Assembly (NCBI RefSeq): GCF_000147815.2
Contig: NC_015957.1
Span: forward strand, 10,044,001-10,108,000
Origin: Streptomyces violaceusniger Tu 4113
GTDB lineage: Bacteria; Actinomycetota; Actinomycetes; Streptomycetales; Streptomycetaceae
Reading direction: 5' to 3'
DNA: 64,000 nucleotides
Position 1 is the first letter of the stretch. Each line of letters starts with the position of its first letter. The position numbers and the translations under genes are program-made. Shown here piece after piece: positions 33,552-41,800 of the stretch. The notes below the pieces were generated by a model, which saw only the letters and a list, made by a program, of their open reading frames with translations, was not told where the DNA came from and did not search any database.

Positions 33552-34466
33552 TCAGCTATGGCCCAATTCCTCCGGCGGGGTGTCCGCCTCGACGGAGCCG
33601 CTCGCACGGTCCGGGTGGAGGGGGAGCGGTTCGACGACGGTCTCGTCGACCACGGGCGCGGACGGGCGCGGGGGCTTCGGCATCACGGCCGCCTCGGAGT
33701 GGGCGCCGCAGCCGTACGAGAGGGAGACGACGCGGCCGTCCGCCGGGCTGAACTCGTTCGCGCACACCCCGAACGCCTGTCCCAGCGAGCCGCCGAGGGG
33801 CATCAGGAAGCCGCAGGTCGCGCACGTGCCGGGGGCCGCCTGGGCCATGGGGGTCTGGGAGCCGTACGCCTCGTCCCAGCGGTCGGCCGCGACGTGGAGG
33901 CCGTAGCGGGACAGCACCCGGGCGCGCCGCATGCCCAGCTCCTCGGCGATGGCCGCGATCGAGCCGGTCTTGGGCGCGGCGGTCTGGGTGACGGGGGCGC
34001 CGGCCGTCACATCGGCCTCCTCCGCCGCCGCGAGCTGCTGCATCTCCTCCGAGACCACGGAGTTGGGCGGCGGGACGTCCTCGCCCGAAAAGCCCGGCTC
34101 CAGGCGCAGGTCCTCGGCCTCGGTGGGGAGCAGATCGCCCGGGCCCATGTCGCCGGGGCGCAGCCGCTCGCTCCAGGGCACCCACTCCGGCGCGAGCAGC
34201 GCGTCGGGGCCGGGGAGCAGTACCGTCTCGTCCAGGGTGACGGCCTTCGCGCGGGAGGCGCGGGTCACGGTGACCGCCCAGCGCCAGCCGCGATAGCCCG
34301 GCTCGGGGCTCTCGAAGAGATGCGTGACCACGCGGTCGCCCTCGGCGACAGCGCCCATATACTCGCCGACCTTCCCCGGAAAGGCGGCTTCCATGGCCGC
34401 CTCGCGGGCGAGTTCGACCGCCTCGGCGCACAGGCGGTCGGGGGTACGGCTTCGCATCGCACTCAC
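33552..34466 (-). CDS. DUF3027 protein
   Basis: A 304-residue actinobacterial DUF3027 protein. The N-terminal half contains LCAEAVELAREAAMEAAFPGKVGEYMG and GYRGWRWAVTVTR. The C-terminal part has a likely zinc site (CATCGFLMPL with a later CANEFSPADGRVVSLSYGCGAHSE) that gives four cysteines plus a histidine. It is soluble with no signal peptide. The function is unknown. The family is often encoded beside a cold-shock gene in Streptomyces; here the nearest is several kilobases away. GTG 34466 with AGAGAGAA upstream is chosen; ATG 34457 is a close alternative. Confidence 0.85.
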   Translation of the reverse strand: MSAMRSRTPDRLCAEAVELAREAAMEAAFPGKVGEYMGAVAEGDRVVTHLFESPEPGYRGWRWAVTVTRASRAKAVTLDETVLLPGPDALLAPEWVPWSERLRPGDMGPGDLLPTEAEDLRLEPGFSGEDVPPPNSVVSEEMQQLAAAEEADVTAGAPVTQTAAPKTGSIAAIAEELGMRRARVLSRYGLHVAADRWDEAYGSQTPMAQAAPGTCATCGFLMPLGGSLGQAFGVCANEFSPADGRVVSLSYGCGAHSEAAVMPKPPRPSAPVVDETVVEPLPLHPDRASGSVEADTPPEELGHS

Positions 34467-34879
34467 AGGATCGATTCTCTCTTCCACGCCGTCGCAGCCG
34501 TCTGACCTGGTGCGCCAGCCGTACGGCCGGAACGCGGGACCGCGGACGGAGCGGACCATGGGGCCGCCTCGACGTCCGCGCCCATCCGGCCTTCGGGCGC
34601 ACCTTGTACGTCCCATTCTGCGGGATGGCTACTCGGCACACGGCCAGGAACGACCCTCGGTGGCGCGGTTACGCACGCTACCTTGTCCGGCCGCGCAGCC
34701 CCTACCCCCGTCCCAAGCCCGTCCTCGGCCGCCGTGCCGTCCATCCCCTGCCCGCCCGCCCCGGGAAAACCACATTTCCGCTGGACAGCGAGGTGTTGCC
34801 GATCCCTACCGACGGCGCCGCCAGCCGGAAAGCCGTCGAAGGTCTGACGCCGGGGCCGCGTTGGCTGCACCATGGTCAG
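34467..34879. promoter_or_regulatory. divergent region, DUF3027 / MFS transporter
   Basis: It holds both promoters. An open frame extends leftward from the transporter to 34604, but its composition and basic Pro/Arg content do not look like a membrane protein. I see no other element. Confidence 0.4.
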
Positions 34880-36334
34880 ATGGCAGGCAAGCGGTGGTAC
34901 AGCGGCGGTCCGACCAGGCGGTCGGGCCGCTGGGTCGTCCATGCGCTCCGTCTCCCCTTCACCGCGGCCGGGCGGGGCATCCGCCGGGCCACCCACGCCC
35001 ATGGGGCCGGGGAGTCGGGGCTCGGCAAGTTGATCGAGCTGCACGCGGTGAACTCCGCGGGCGACATGCTGATCACCGTCGCGCTCGCCTCCACGATCTT
35101 CTTCTCGGTCCCGACCGACGAGGCCCGCGGCCGGGTCGCGCTCTACCTGGTCATCACCATGGCGCCATTCGCGCTGCTCGCCCCCGTCATCGGCCCGCTC
35201 CTGGACCGCCTTCCGCACGGCCGCCGCGCGGCCATGGCGGGCGCGATGCTGACCCGCACGGTGCTCGCGCTGACGATGGCGGGGGCGGTGGCGGGCGGCG
35301 GCCTCGAGCTGTATCCGGCGGCGCTCGGCGTGCTGGTGGCGTCCAAGGCGTACGGAGTCGTCCGTTCCGCCGTCGTGCCACGGCTGCTCCCACCCCACTT
35401 CTCCCTGGTCAAGGCCAACTCACGGGTCACGCTTGCCGGACTGCTCGCGACCGGCGTGGCGGCCCCGCTGGGGGCCGGGCTGCATCAGATCGGCCCGAGC
35501 TGGCCGCTGTACGGGGCGTCCGTGATCTTTCTGCTGGGCGGATTCCTGTCGTTCACCCTCCCGCACAAGGTGGACTCCGCGAAGGGTGAGGCCAGGGCGC
35601 AGCTCACCTCGGGACAGCGCCATCTGCATCTACCGGTGACGGTGACGGTGCGTAAACCCAAGGCCAAGGCCGGCGGGTCCAGGACCACCTTCTGGACCAA
35701 CTTTTGGAGCACCCTTCGCAGTAGCCCTTCCGGGCGGCTCGGCCTCCGTACGGTCGGCCCCTCCGTACTGCACGCCCTGCAGGCGTGCGCCGCGCTGAAG
35801 ACCCTGTCCGGATTCCTCACCCTGTTCCTCGCCTTCCTCCTCCGCGACCAGCCCGTGGGCGGGCTCGGCCCCGAGGTCTCGCTCGGCCTGGCCGCCGTCT
35901 GCGCGGGCGGCGGCAACGCGCTGGGCACCGCGATCGGCGCCTGGCTGCGGGCGCGCGGCCCGGAGCGGATCATCGCGGTGGTGCTGAGCTCGGCCCTGGC
36001 CGTGATCATCGTGTCGGCGGCCTTCTACGGCGCGGTGACGGTCGCCGCCGTGGCCGCCACCGCCGGTATCTCCCAGGCGCTGGGCAAGCTGTCGCTGGAC
36101 GCGCTGATCCAGCGCGACGTCCCGGAGGAGGTCCGCACCTCCGCGTTCTCCCGCTCCGAGACGACGCTCCAGATGGCGTGGGTCCTCGGCGGCGCCATCG
36201 GCATCGTGCTGCCGCTCCACGGGGCGTTGGGGATGGCGGTCGCGGCGGCGGTGCTCGCGGTGGGCGTGGCGCTGAGCGTCCGCGGGCTGCTGAGCGCCTC
36301 CCGGCAGGGGGCGCCGTATCCACGGGTGGCTTGA
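34880..36334 (+). CDS. MFS transporter
   Basis: About 484 residues from the ATG at 34880, with 10-12 membrane helices beginning after a basic cytoplasmic lead (GKRWYSGGPTRRSGRW). The region IGPLLDRLPHGRRAAM is the loop 2-3 motif. LIQRDVPEEVRTSAFSRSETTLQMAW near the C-terminus is typical of a conserved actinobacterial permease group of unknown substrate. A central cytoplasmic loop (about residues 235-290) is longer than usual and basic. The start is uncertain because no ribosome site stands out; frames up to 34604 stay open. It is followed by 47-bp tandem repeats. Confidence 0.82.
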   Translation: MAGKRWYSGGPTRRSGRWVVHALRLPFTAAGRGIRRATHAHGAGESGLGKLIELHAVNSAGDMLITVALASTIFFSVPTDEARGRVALYLVITMAPFALLAPVIGPLLDRLPHGRRAAMAGAMLTRTVLALTMAGAVAGGGLELYPAALGVLVASKAYGVVRSAVVPRLLPPHFSLVKANSRVTLAGLLATGVAAPLGAGLHQIGPSWPLYGASVIFLLGGFLSFTLPHKVDSAKGEARAQLTSGQRHLHLPVTVTVRKPKAKAGGSRTTFWTNFWSTLRSSPSGRLGLRTVGPSVLHALQACAALKTLSGFLTLFLAFLLRDQPVGGLGPEVSLGLAAVCAGGGNALGTAIGAWLRARGPERIIAVVLSSALAVIIVSAAFYGAVTVAAVAATAGISQALGKLSLDALIQRDVPEEVRTSAFSRSETTLQMAWVLGGAIGIVLPLHGALGMAVAAAVLAVGVALSVRGLLSASRQGAPYPRVA

Positions 36335-36354
36335 GCGGCACGTGGGCGACGGCT

Positions 36355-36480
36355 GGGCTGAATTGCGTGCACGAGGGCTGGGCCGGCTCGCGTCTGCGGG
36401 TGGGCTGAATTGCGTGCACGAGGGCTGGGCCGGCTCGCGTCTGCGGGTGGCCTGATTTGTGTGTACGAGCGCCGGCCCGA
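36355..36480. repeat. 47-bp tandem repeat, 2.5 copies
   Basis: Two near-identical units begin GGGCTGAATTGCGTGCACGA at 36355 and 36402. A diverged third starts near 36449. They fill the gap between the MFS gene and the lipoprotein gene. Confidence 0.92.
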
Positions 36481-36544
36481 CCCGCCTCCACGGCTCGCCT
36501 GACCCGCGCGCGAAGTGATCGGGGCGGCCCGATAGCCTGCCCGC

Positions 36545-37051
36545 ATGACCGCTGCGCTGTTTTCCAGGGGCAAGGGCCGCCGCGCCGCCACCGCCGCCTG
36601 TGCTGTGTCCCTCGGGCTCGTCGCCCTCTCCGCATGCGACAAGCCGACCCCGCTGGCAACGGTGACGGTCGGTTCGGAGACCGTGACGGCCGAGGCGAGC
36701 GACGGCTGCTACGGCGACGGCAAGGACCTGAGCTCGGAGAAGTTCAAGGCGTGCCTTTCCGCCAAGCCCGAAAAGACGATCAAGGTGACCCCCGGGGACA
36801 AGGTGCGGATCGGGGTGGACCCCGAGATCGCCAAGTCGAGCTGGGGCCTGATCGCCAACAACCCGGTCATGGCCGAGGCGAGCAAGGAGACGTACCGCAG
36901 CTTCGACAGCGACACGCTCTTCGCCCAGCAGAACCCGCAGACGGGCCAGACCACGCTCCAGAAGAAGGTCACGATCACGATCGCCGAGCTCGGCAAGAGC
37001 AGCCAGGGCGTCAAGGGCATCTGGCGCTTCACGCTGGAGCGGGACTCCTGA
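36545..37051 (+). CDS. DUF2771-type lipoprotein
   Basis: A 168-residue protein with a basic start, a hydrophobic signal and the lipobox LSAC (Cys31), so it should be diacylated and anchored on the outer membrane face. The mature part has two cysteines (CYGDGKDL and FKACLS) that may form a disulfide, then the DUF2771-like ending IKGIWRFTLERDS-type fold. The function is unknown. The gene precedes the menaquinone pair mqnB-mqnD by 121 nt, in the same direction. It is not known to take part in that pathway. Confidence 0.82.
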   Translation: MTAALFSRGKGRRAATAACAVSLGLVALSACDKPTPLATVTVGSETVTAEASDGCYGDGKDLSSEKFKACLSAKPEKTIKVTPGDKVRIGVDPEIAKSSWGLIANNPVMAEASKETYRSFDSDTLFAQQNPQTGQTTLQKKVTITIAELGKSSQGVKGIWRFTLERDS

Positions 37052-37172
37052 CAGGATTCCTGACGTACGGGACTCCGTAGGACGAAGCGCCGCCCTACGG
37101 GACCTGGCCGCACTGGGAAGACTGGGACCAGCCCAGGAGAACCAGCCACGCCGTGACAAGGGGGAACCGTCC

Positions 37173-37985
37173 ATGCGCGTACTGATCGTCACGGCCGTGT
37201 CCGCCGAGCGGGACGCCGTGGTGTGGGGCATCGGCGCCACGGCCCCCGAGGTGGCCGAACTCCCCGTCCCCGGCGGGACGATCCACCGGCTGAGCCCGGT
37301 GCCGCCCACCGGGCCGCCGCTCACCGTGGACGTCCTGGCGGCCGGGGTCGGCCCGGCGGCAGCGGCGGCCGGAGCGGCCGCCGCCCTGACCGCGGCCGCG
37401 GTCGCCCGTACCCCCTACGACCTGGCCGTATCGGCGGGTATCGGCGGCGGCTTCACCACCGAGCGCCCCACCACCGGGCAGCCTGCCGCCGCCGCACGCC
37501 CCGCCACCGCGCAGCCTGCCGCCGCCCGCCTCGGCTCCATCGTCGTCGCCGACGCGATCGTCGCCGCCGACCTGGGCGCCGAGACCCCCGACGGCTTCGC
37601 CGCCGTCACCGACCTGGGCTTCGGAACCGTCGAACACCTCCCGCCCGCCCCGCTCGTCGCCGCCGTCGCCGAGGCGACGGACGCCGTGCGCGGCACCGTG
37701 CTCACCGTGTCGACCGTGACCGGCAGCGCCGAACGGGCCGCCGAGCTGCTGCGCCGCCATCCGCACGCCGCCGCCGAGGCCATGGAGGGCTTCGGCGTGG
37801 CGGAGGCCGCCGCGGCCCAGTCCGTGCCCGCTCTGGAGGTACGGGCGATCTCCAACGCCGTCGGGCCGCGGGACCGCGCTGCCTGGCGGATCGGGGAGGC
37901 GCTCGAGGCGCTCACGAGCGCCTTCGCAACCATCGCTCCCCTCCTCGGCACCTGGACCTTGGACCCGGAAGGAACCCGGCAGTGA
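37173..37985 (+). CDS. mqnB: futalosine hydrolase
   Basis: It cleaves futalosine to dehypoxanthine futalosine in the futalosine route of menaquinone biosynthesis. This 270-residue protein of the nucleoside-phosphorylase-like (MTAN) fold shows DLAVSAGIGGGF, ADLGAETPDGF, TVSTVTGSAERAAELLRRH and AEAMEGFGVAEAA, the last containing the catalytic and ribose-binding Met-Glu. A short Ala/Pro/Thr-rich insertion (TTGQPAAAARPATAQPAAA) interrupts a surface loop. ATG 37173 follows GGGGGA. It overlaps mqnD by four bases (GTGA), so the two pathway steps are translationally coupled. Confidence 0.92.
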   Translation: MRVLIVTAVSAERDAVVWGIGATAPEVAELPVPGGTIHRLSPVPPTGPPLTVDVLAAGVGPAAAAAGAAAALTAAAVARTPYDLAVSAGIGGGFTTERPTTGQPAAAARPATAQPAAARLGSIVVADAIVAADLGAETPDGFAAVTDLGFGTVEHLPPAPLVAAVAEATDAVRGTVLTVSTVTGSAERAAELLRRHPHAAAEAMEGFGVAEAAAAQSVPALEVRAISNAVGPRDRAAWRIGEALEALTSAFATIAPLLGTWTLDPEGTRQ

Positions 37986-38848
37986 CTGAGCCCCTGAAGA
38001 TCGCCTACTCCCCGTGCCCCAACGACACCTTCGTCTTCCACGCCTGGGCCCACGGCCGCGTTCCCGGCGCGCCCGCGGTCGATGTCACCTTCGCCGACAT
38101 CGACATCACCAACGGGATGGCGGAGCGCGGTGAGTTCGATGTGCTGAAGGTGTCCTACGCCGTACTGCCGTGGGTGCTGGACGACTACGCGCTGCTGCCC
38201 TGCGGCGGCGCGCTCGGGCGCGGCTGCGGTCCGCTGGTGCTCACGCGGCAGCCCGGGGAGGGTCAGCAGTTCACGGGCAAGGACCTGGCGGGGAAGACGG
38301 TCGCGGTGCCGAGCGAGCGTTCGACCGCGTATCTGCTCTTCCGGCTGTGGGCCGCCGCCGAGGTGCCGGGCGGGGTCGGCGAGATCAAGGTGCTGCCGTT
38401 CCACGCGATCATGCCCGCGGTGCGGGACGGCGAGGTCGACGCCGGGCTCGTCATCCACGAAGCCCGGTTCACCTATCAGAATTACGGGCTGCACTGCCTG
38501 GCTGACATGGGCGAGCACTGGGAGCAGACCACCAGCCTGCCGATCCCGCTCGGCGCGATCATCGCCAAGCGCTCGCTGGGCGACGAGCGGCTGCGGGAAC
38601 TCACCGACGCCGCCCGGACGTCGGTACGGATGGCCTGGGACGACCCGGAGGCGTCGCGGACCTATGTCCTGGAGCACGCCCAGGAGATGGATCCGGCCGT
38701 CGCCGATCAGCACATCGGGCTGTACGTGAACGAGTTCACCGCCGACCTGGGCGAGAACGGCTACGCCGCGGTGCGCGGGCTGCTGACCCGCGCGGCGGCC
38801 GAGGGGCTGGTGCCGCCCCTCGGCCCCGGGGCGCTGGACGCGGTCTGA
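37982..38848 (+). CDS. mqnD: 1,4-dihydroxy-6-naphthoate synthase
   Basis: A 288-residue periplasmic-binding-protein-like enzyme (MqnA/MqnD family). It converts cyclic dehypoxanthine futalosine to 1,4-dihydroxy-6-naphthoate. The family opening IAYSPCPNDTFVFHAWAHG is intact. DVLKVSYAV, VPSERSTAYLLFRLW and AGLVIHEARFTYQNYGL hold the active-site serine and histidine regions. From memory, the S. coelicolor orthologues SCO4327 and SCO4326 are an adjacent pair like this one, with mqnA and mqnC elsewhere. Its GTG start lies in the mqnB stop. Confidence 0.95.
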   Translation: MTEPLKIAYSPCPNDTFVFHAWAHGRVPGAPAVDVTFADIDITNGMAERGEFDVLKVSYAVLPWVLDDYALLPCGGALGRGCGPLVLTRQPGEGQQFTGKDLAGKTVAVPSERSTAYLLFRLWAAAEVPGGVGEIKVLPFHAIMPAVRDGEVDAGLVIHEARFTYQNYGLHCLADMGEHWEQTTSLPIPLGAIIAKRSLGDERLRELTDAARTSVRMAWDDPEASRTYVLEHAQEMDPAVADQHIGLYVNEFTADLGENGYAAVRGLLTRAAAEGLVPPLGPGALDAV

Positions 38849-38879
38849 CGTTCCGCCGGATTCCGGCGCTCTGATGGAT

Positions 38880-38906
38880 TCAGGCGTCCCGATGGATTCC
38901 GCCTGA
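38880..38906. terminator. weak convergent hairpin after mqnD
   Basis: TCAGGCG (38880-38886) and CGCCTGA (38900-38906) form a 7-bp stem between the convergent mqnD and cold-shock genes. The rest of the gap is repeats of CAGGTCAG. Confidence 0.35.
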
Positions 38907-38974
38907 CGGGGTGTCGTACGTGCCGGGCCGAGCAGGTCGGCCTATCAGGTCAGCGAGCAGGTCAGGCCATCAGG

Positions 38975-39358
38975 TCATACGTCGAGCTGGTCGGCCACCG
39001 CCCGCAGCATGCCCGCGATCTTGTGGCCGTGTGCCTTGTCCGGGTAGCGGCCGCGCTCCAACTGCTGCGTCACGTTTTCCAGCAGGGTGGTCAGATCCTG
39101 GACGATCGACGCCAGCTCATCCGGCTTGCGCCGCTGGGCGGCCGCCACGGAAGGGGTCGGGTCGAGAACGGTGACGGACAATGCCTGGTCTCCGCGGTTT
39201 CCGGCCACCACGCCGAATTCCACGCGCTGCCCCGGCTTTAGTGCGTCCACGCCTTCCGGAAGCACCGACGAGTGAACGAAGACGTCGCCACCGTCATCGC
39301 GGGAGAGAAAGCCAAAGCCCTTCTCACTGTTGAACCACTTGACCTTGCCGGTAGGCAC
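38975..39358 (-). CDS. cold-shock-domain protein with C-terminal extension
   Basis: Residues 1-66 are a cold-shock domain. The RNA-binding motifs [16 protein letters not shown] (RNP1-type) and DVFVHSSVL (RNP2-type) are intact. About 60 further residues are not found in ordinary CspA. They form a helical, charged extension with [22 protein letters not shown], likely a dimer or coiled-coil region, and [20 protein letters not shown]. It probably binds RNA and single-stranded DNA. GTG 39358 is chosen from conserved domain start; GAGGACGAG lies upstream. It is monocistronic and convergent with mqnD. The length (127) sets it apart from the second, 68-residue cold-shock gene at 63046. Confidence 0.9.
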   Translation of the reverse strand: MPTGKVKWFNSEKGFGFLSRDDGGDVFVHSSVLPEGVDALKPGQRVEFGVVAGNRGDQALSVTVLDPTPSVAAAQRRKPDELASIVQDLTTLLENVTQQLERGRYPDKAHGHKIAGMLRAVADQLDV

Positions 39359-39526
39359 GTCTGTCTCGTCCTCGTCGCTCGTCGGAAAACACGGAAAAAC
39401 AGCTCTCGATAGCACTACAGCGGGTCGTAAGACCCGCCACCACCAAGGCTAATGGTCCCGAGCCTGGTGACAAGACGTACCCGGGTGGTTCCTATGCGCG
39501 CTCTGGCACGGATCTACCCTGGTGCG

Positions 39527-39832
39527 GTGAGTAATGAAACCCCGCACCCTGGCGGCTCCCCCAGCTACCCCCGGGAGGCACCCCTTCCCGGCGACCGGCT
39601 CATCCGGTCCGGCGTCATCGTCTTCGCCATCGGAGCGGTGGCCACGCTCGTCACCGTCGCACCGCTTTTCCTCGGCGCGGATCCGCTGCCATCGGTGGCG
39701 TACTTCATGTGCATGCTGATGGGGGTCGGCTTCGTCCTCGCCGCCGCGGGGCTGTTGCGCTCCATCGCGGCGCAGCGGCGGCAGGCCGCGGCCGCCCAGG
39801 CGCCACGGACGGCCGTACCGCCAAACGGGTGA
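39527..39832 (+). CDS. two-helix membrane protein, unknown
   Basis: A 101-residue protein with a polar start (VSNETPHPGGSPSY), two membrane helices at about 29-50 and 56-78, and a basic tail. The function is unknown. GTG 39527 is used because a TACCCT hexamer (39515-39520) lies just before it and there is no ribosome site. That suggests a leaderless mRNA. A longer frame from 39452 would add only basic residues. It is divergent from the cold-shock gene. Confidence 0.7.
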   Translation: MSNETPHPGGSPSYPREAPLPGDRLIRSGVIVFAIGAVATLVTVAPLFLGADPLPSVAYFMCMLMGVGFVLAAAGLLRSIAAQRRQAAAAQAPRTAVPPNG

Positions 39833-39888
39833 ATCCGCCCGAGGTCTGTTCAGCCCCGGATCCGCGTCAGCGAGCCGATGAGCCTGCC

Positions 39889-39960
39889 GTGTGACCGCCT
39901 ACCTGCTGTGCGACCGCCTACCTGCTGTGTGACCGCCTACCTGCTGTGTGACCGCCTAGG
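39889..39960. repeat. 19-bp tandem repeat, nearly four copies
   Basis: Units of GTGTGACCGCCTACCTGCT start at 39889, 39908, 39927 and 39946 (partial). One unit has C in place of T. Further loose copies of CGCCTACGCCTG follow to about 40015. Confidence 0.92.
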
Positions 39961-39997
39961 CGTGCCCACCTATACGTGGCCGCCTACGCCTGACCTC

Positions 39998-40681
39998 CTA
40001 CGCCTGGCCGCCTATATGCCCCGCCAGCCAGGCCGGGAACGCCGTCAGATCGTCCAGGACGACATCCGCGCCGGCCGCCAGCAGTTCATCCGCCGGGCAG
40101 GGCCCGGTGGCGACCGCCACGGACAGCGCACCGGCCGTACGGGCGCCCCGTACGTCACCCGTGTGGTCCCCCACGTACACCGTCGCCCCGTACTCCCGCA
40201 GCGCCTCCGCCTTGGCCTCGGCCCACAGCCAGCCGATGACCGCGTCCGCCTCGATGCCCAGGTGGCTCAGGTGCAGCTTGGCGTTGGGCTCGTGCTTCGC
40301 GGTGACGACGATGGCCCGGCCCCCGGCCCCCCGTACGGCCTCGATCGCCTCGCGGGCCCCCGTCATGGCCGGGGTGGGCGCGATCGCGTACTCCGGGTAG
40401 AGCTCGCGGTAGAGCTCGCCCATCTCCTCGATCCGCTCGTCGGGGAACCAGTGCACCAGCTCCTGCTCCAGCGGCGGGCCCAGCCGGGTGATGGCGAGGT
40501 CGGAGTCGATGTAGGTGCCGGTCCGGGCCGAGAGCGCCTCGTACGCCGCCTTGATGCCTGGCCGGGAGTCGATGAGGGTCATGTCGAGGTCGAAGCCGAC
40601 GGTCACCGTGTGTGACCCGGCGTCCGCGGCGAAGCCCGGGGCGGTGGTGGGGGCGGGGGACGGAACGGAGTACGAAGACAT
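39998..40681 (-). CDS. HAD-superfamily hydrolase
   Basis: A 227-residue phosphatase-type hydrolase. Motif I is GFDLDMTLIDS (nucleophile Asp of DxDxT), motif II/III holds VVTAKHEP (Lys), and motif IV is VYVGDHTGD (acidic Mg ligands). The cap is an alpha-helical C1 type. It may act on phosphoglycolate, a nucleotide or a sugar phosphate. ATG 40681 has a Ser/Pro/Ala-rich lead before the catalytic core. It is divergent from the siderophore transporter genes and might share their iron-controlled region. Confidence 0.9.
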   Translation of the reverse strand: MSSYSVPSPAPTTAPGFAADAGSHTVTVGFDLDMTLIDSRPGIKAAYEALSARTGTYIDSDLAITRLGPPLEQELVHWFPDERIEEMGELYRELYPEYAIAPTPAMTGAREAIEAVRGAGGRAIVVTAKHEPNAKLHLSHLGIEADAVIGWLWAEAKAEALREYGATVYVGDHTGDVRGARTAGALSVAVATGPCPADELLAAGADVVLDDLTAFPAWLAGHIGGQA

Positions 40682-40714
40682 GCCCGCCATTGTGCCTCGA
40701 CCCACCCCATACAC

Positions 40715-40728
40715 TTAGCCTCCCCTAA
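40715..40728 (+). promoter_or_regulatory. candidate iron box (DmdR/IdeR type)
   Basis: TTAGCCTCCCCTAA matches 12 of 14 positions of the inner iron-box core TTAGGCTCACCTAA. It lies 38 bp before the first transporter ATG and 34 bp before the divergent HAD gene. Iron-dependent repression is inferred. Confidence 0.5.
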
Positions 40729-40765
40729 CTTCGTAGCCGACGAGCGAGACGAACGAACGGAAGCG

Positions 40766-41800
40766 ATGACCGCCGACCGGACCAGCAGCCGCCCTCCCAG
40801 AGCCTCACTGGTCCGCCGCCGCCTCGGCTGGACGGCCACGGCCGTCGTCGCCCTGCTGCTCGCCATCCTGCTGAGCCTCGCCGTGGGCAGCCGCCAGATC
40901 GCGCCGAGCGGGGTGCTGGACGCGCTGCTGCACGGCGGGTCGAGCGACGCCGCCGACATCGTGCGGTCCCTGCGGCTGCCGCGCACCGTCATCGGGCTGA
41001 TGGTCGGCGCGGCGCTCGCCATGGCGGGCACCGTGATGCAGGGTGTCACCCGCAACCCGATCGCCGACCCGGGCATCCTCGGCGTCAGCCAGGGGGCCTC
41101 GGTGGGCGTGGTGCTCGCGATCGCCTTCGCCGGGGTGCACACGCTGGGCGGCTATGTCTGGTTCGCCTTCGCGGGCGCGGGGCTGGCGTCGGTCGCCGTC
41201 TACGCCATCGCCAGCAGCGGGCGGGGCGGCGCGACCCCGGTCAAACTCGCCCTCTCCGGCGCCGCGATCAACGCGCTGCTGGTGTCCGTGACGACGGGCG
41301 TGCTGACGACGAAGGCGGCGGCCCTGGATGAGTTCCGCTTCTGGCAGATCGGCTCGCTCGCCGGGCGGGACACCGAGATCGTCGGCCAGATCTGGCCGTT
41401 CCTGCTGGTCGGCACGGTGCTGGTGATCGCGGTGGCACGCGGTCTGGACGCGCTGGCGCTCGGCGAGGACGTCGCGAAGGGGCTCGGCCAGAACGTGGCG
41501 GTCGTACGGGTCGTCGCCGCCCTCGGCGCCACGATCCTCACCGGGGTCGGGGTCGCCGCCGCGGGTCCGCTCGCCTTCGTCGGCCTCGCGGTCCCCCATA
41601 TCGCCCGCGCGATCGTCGGCACCGACCACCGCTGGGTCCTTCCGATGGCCGCTCTGATCGGCCCGGTGATGCTGCTGGTCTCGGATGTGGTGGGCCGGAT
41701 CCTCTTCCCGCCGAGCGAGGTCCCGGCGGGCGTGATGACCGCGCTGATCGGCGTGCCCTTCCTGGTCACGCTGGTCCGCCGGAAGACGGTGGCCGCGTGA
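40766..41800 (+). CDS. FecCD-type ABC transporter permease (first)
   Basis: A 344-residue integral membrane permease with nine to ten helices, of the BtuC/FecCD family importing iron-siderophore, heme or cobalamin. RLPRTVIGLMVGAALAMAGTVMQGVTRNPIADPGILGVSQGASVGVV is the family signature region. VGVAAAGPLAFVGLAVPHIAR is the cytoplasmic coupling loop (EAA-like) for the ATPase. It overlaps the second permease by GTGA. The pair forms a heterodimer with the ATPase downstream. No substrate-binding protein is encoded here, so it may use a protein encoded elsewhere. Confidence 0.92.
   Translation: MTADRTSSRPPRASLVRRRLGWTATAVVALLLAILLSLAVGSRQIAPSGVLDALLHGGSSDAADIVRSLRLPRTVIGLMVGAALAMAGTVMQGVTRNPIADPGILGVSQGASVGVVLAIAFAGVHTLGGYVWFAFAGAGLASVAVYAIASSGRGGATPVKLALSGAAINALLVSVTTGVLTTKAAALDEFRFWQIGSLAGRDTEIVGQIWPFLLVGTVLVIAVARGLDALALGEDVAKGLGQNVAVVRVVAALGATILTGVGVAAAGPLAFVGLAVPHIARAIVGTDHRWVLPMAALIGPVMLLVSDVVGRILFPPSEVPAGVMTALIGVPFLVTLVRRKTVAA

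Noticed and set aside
34604..34879. N-terminal extension of the MFS protein
   Set aside because: The extra 92 residues are basic and Pro/Arg-rich with no family match. The start remains uncertain.
39889..39960. 19-bp repeats that could suggest a CRISPR or origin
   Set aside because: No spacers between units, no DnaA boxes and no replication genes.
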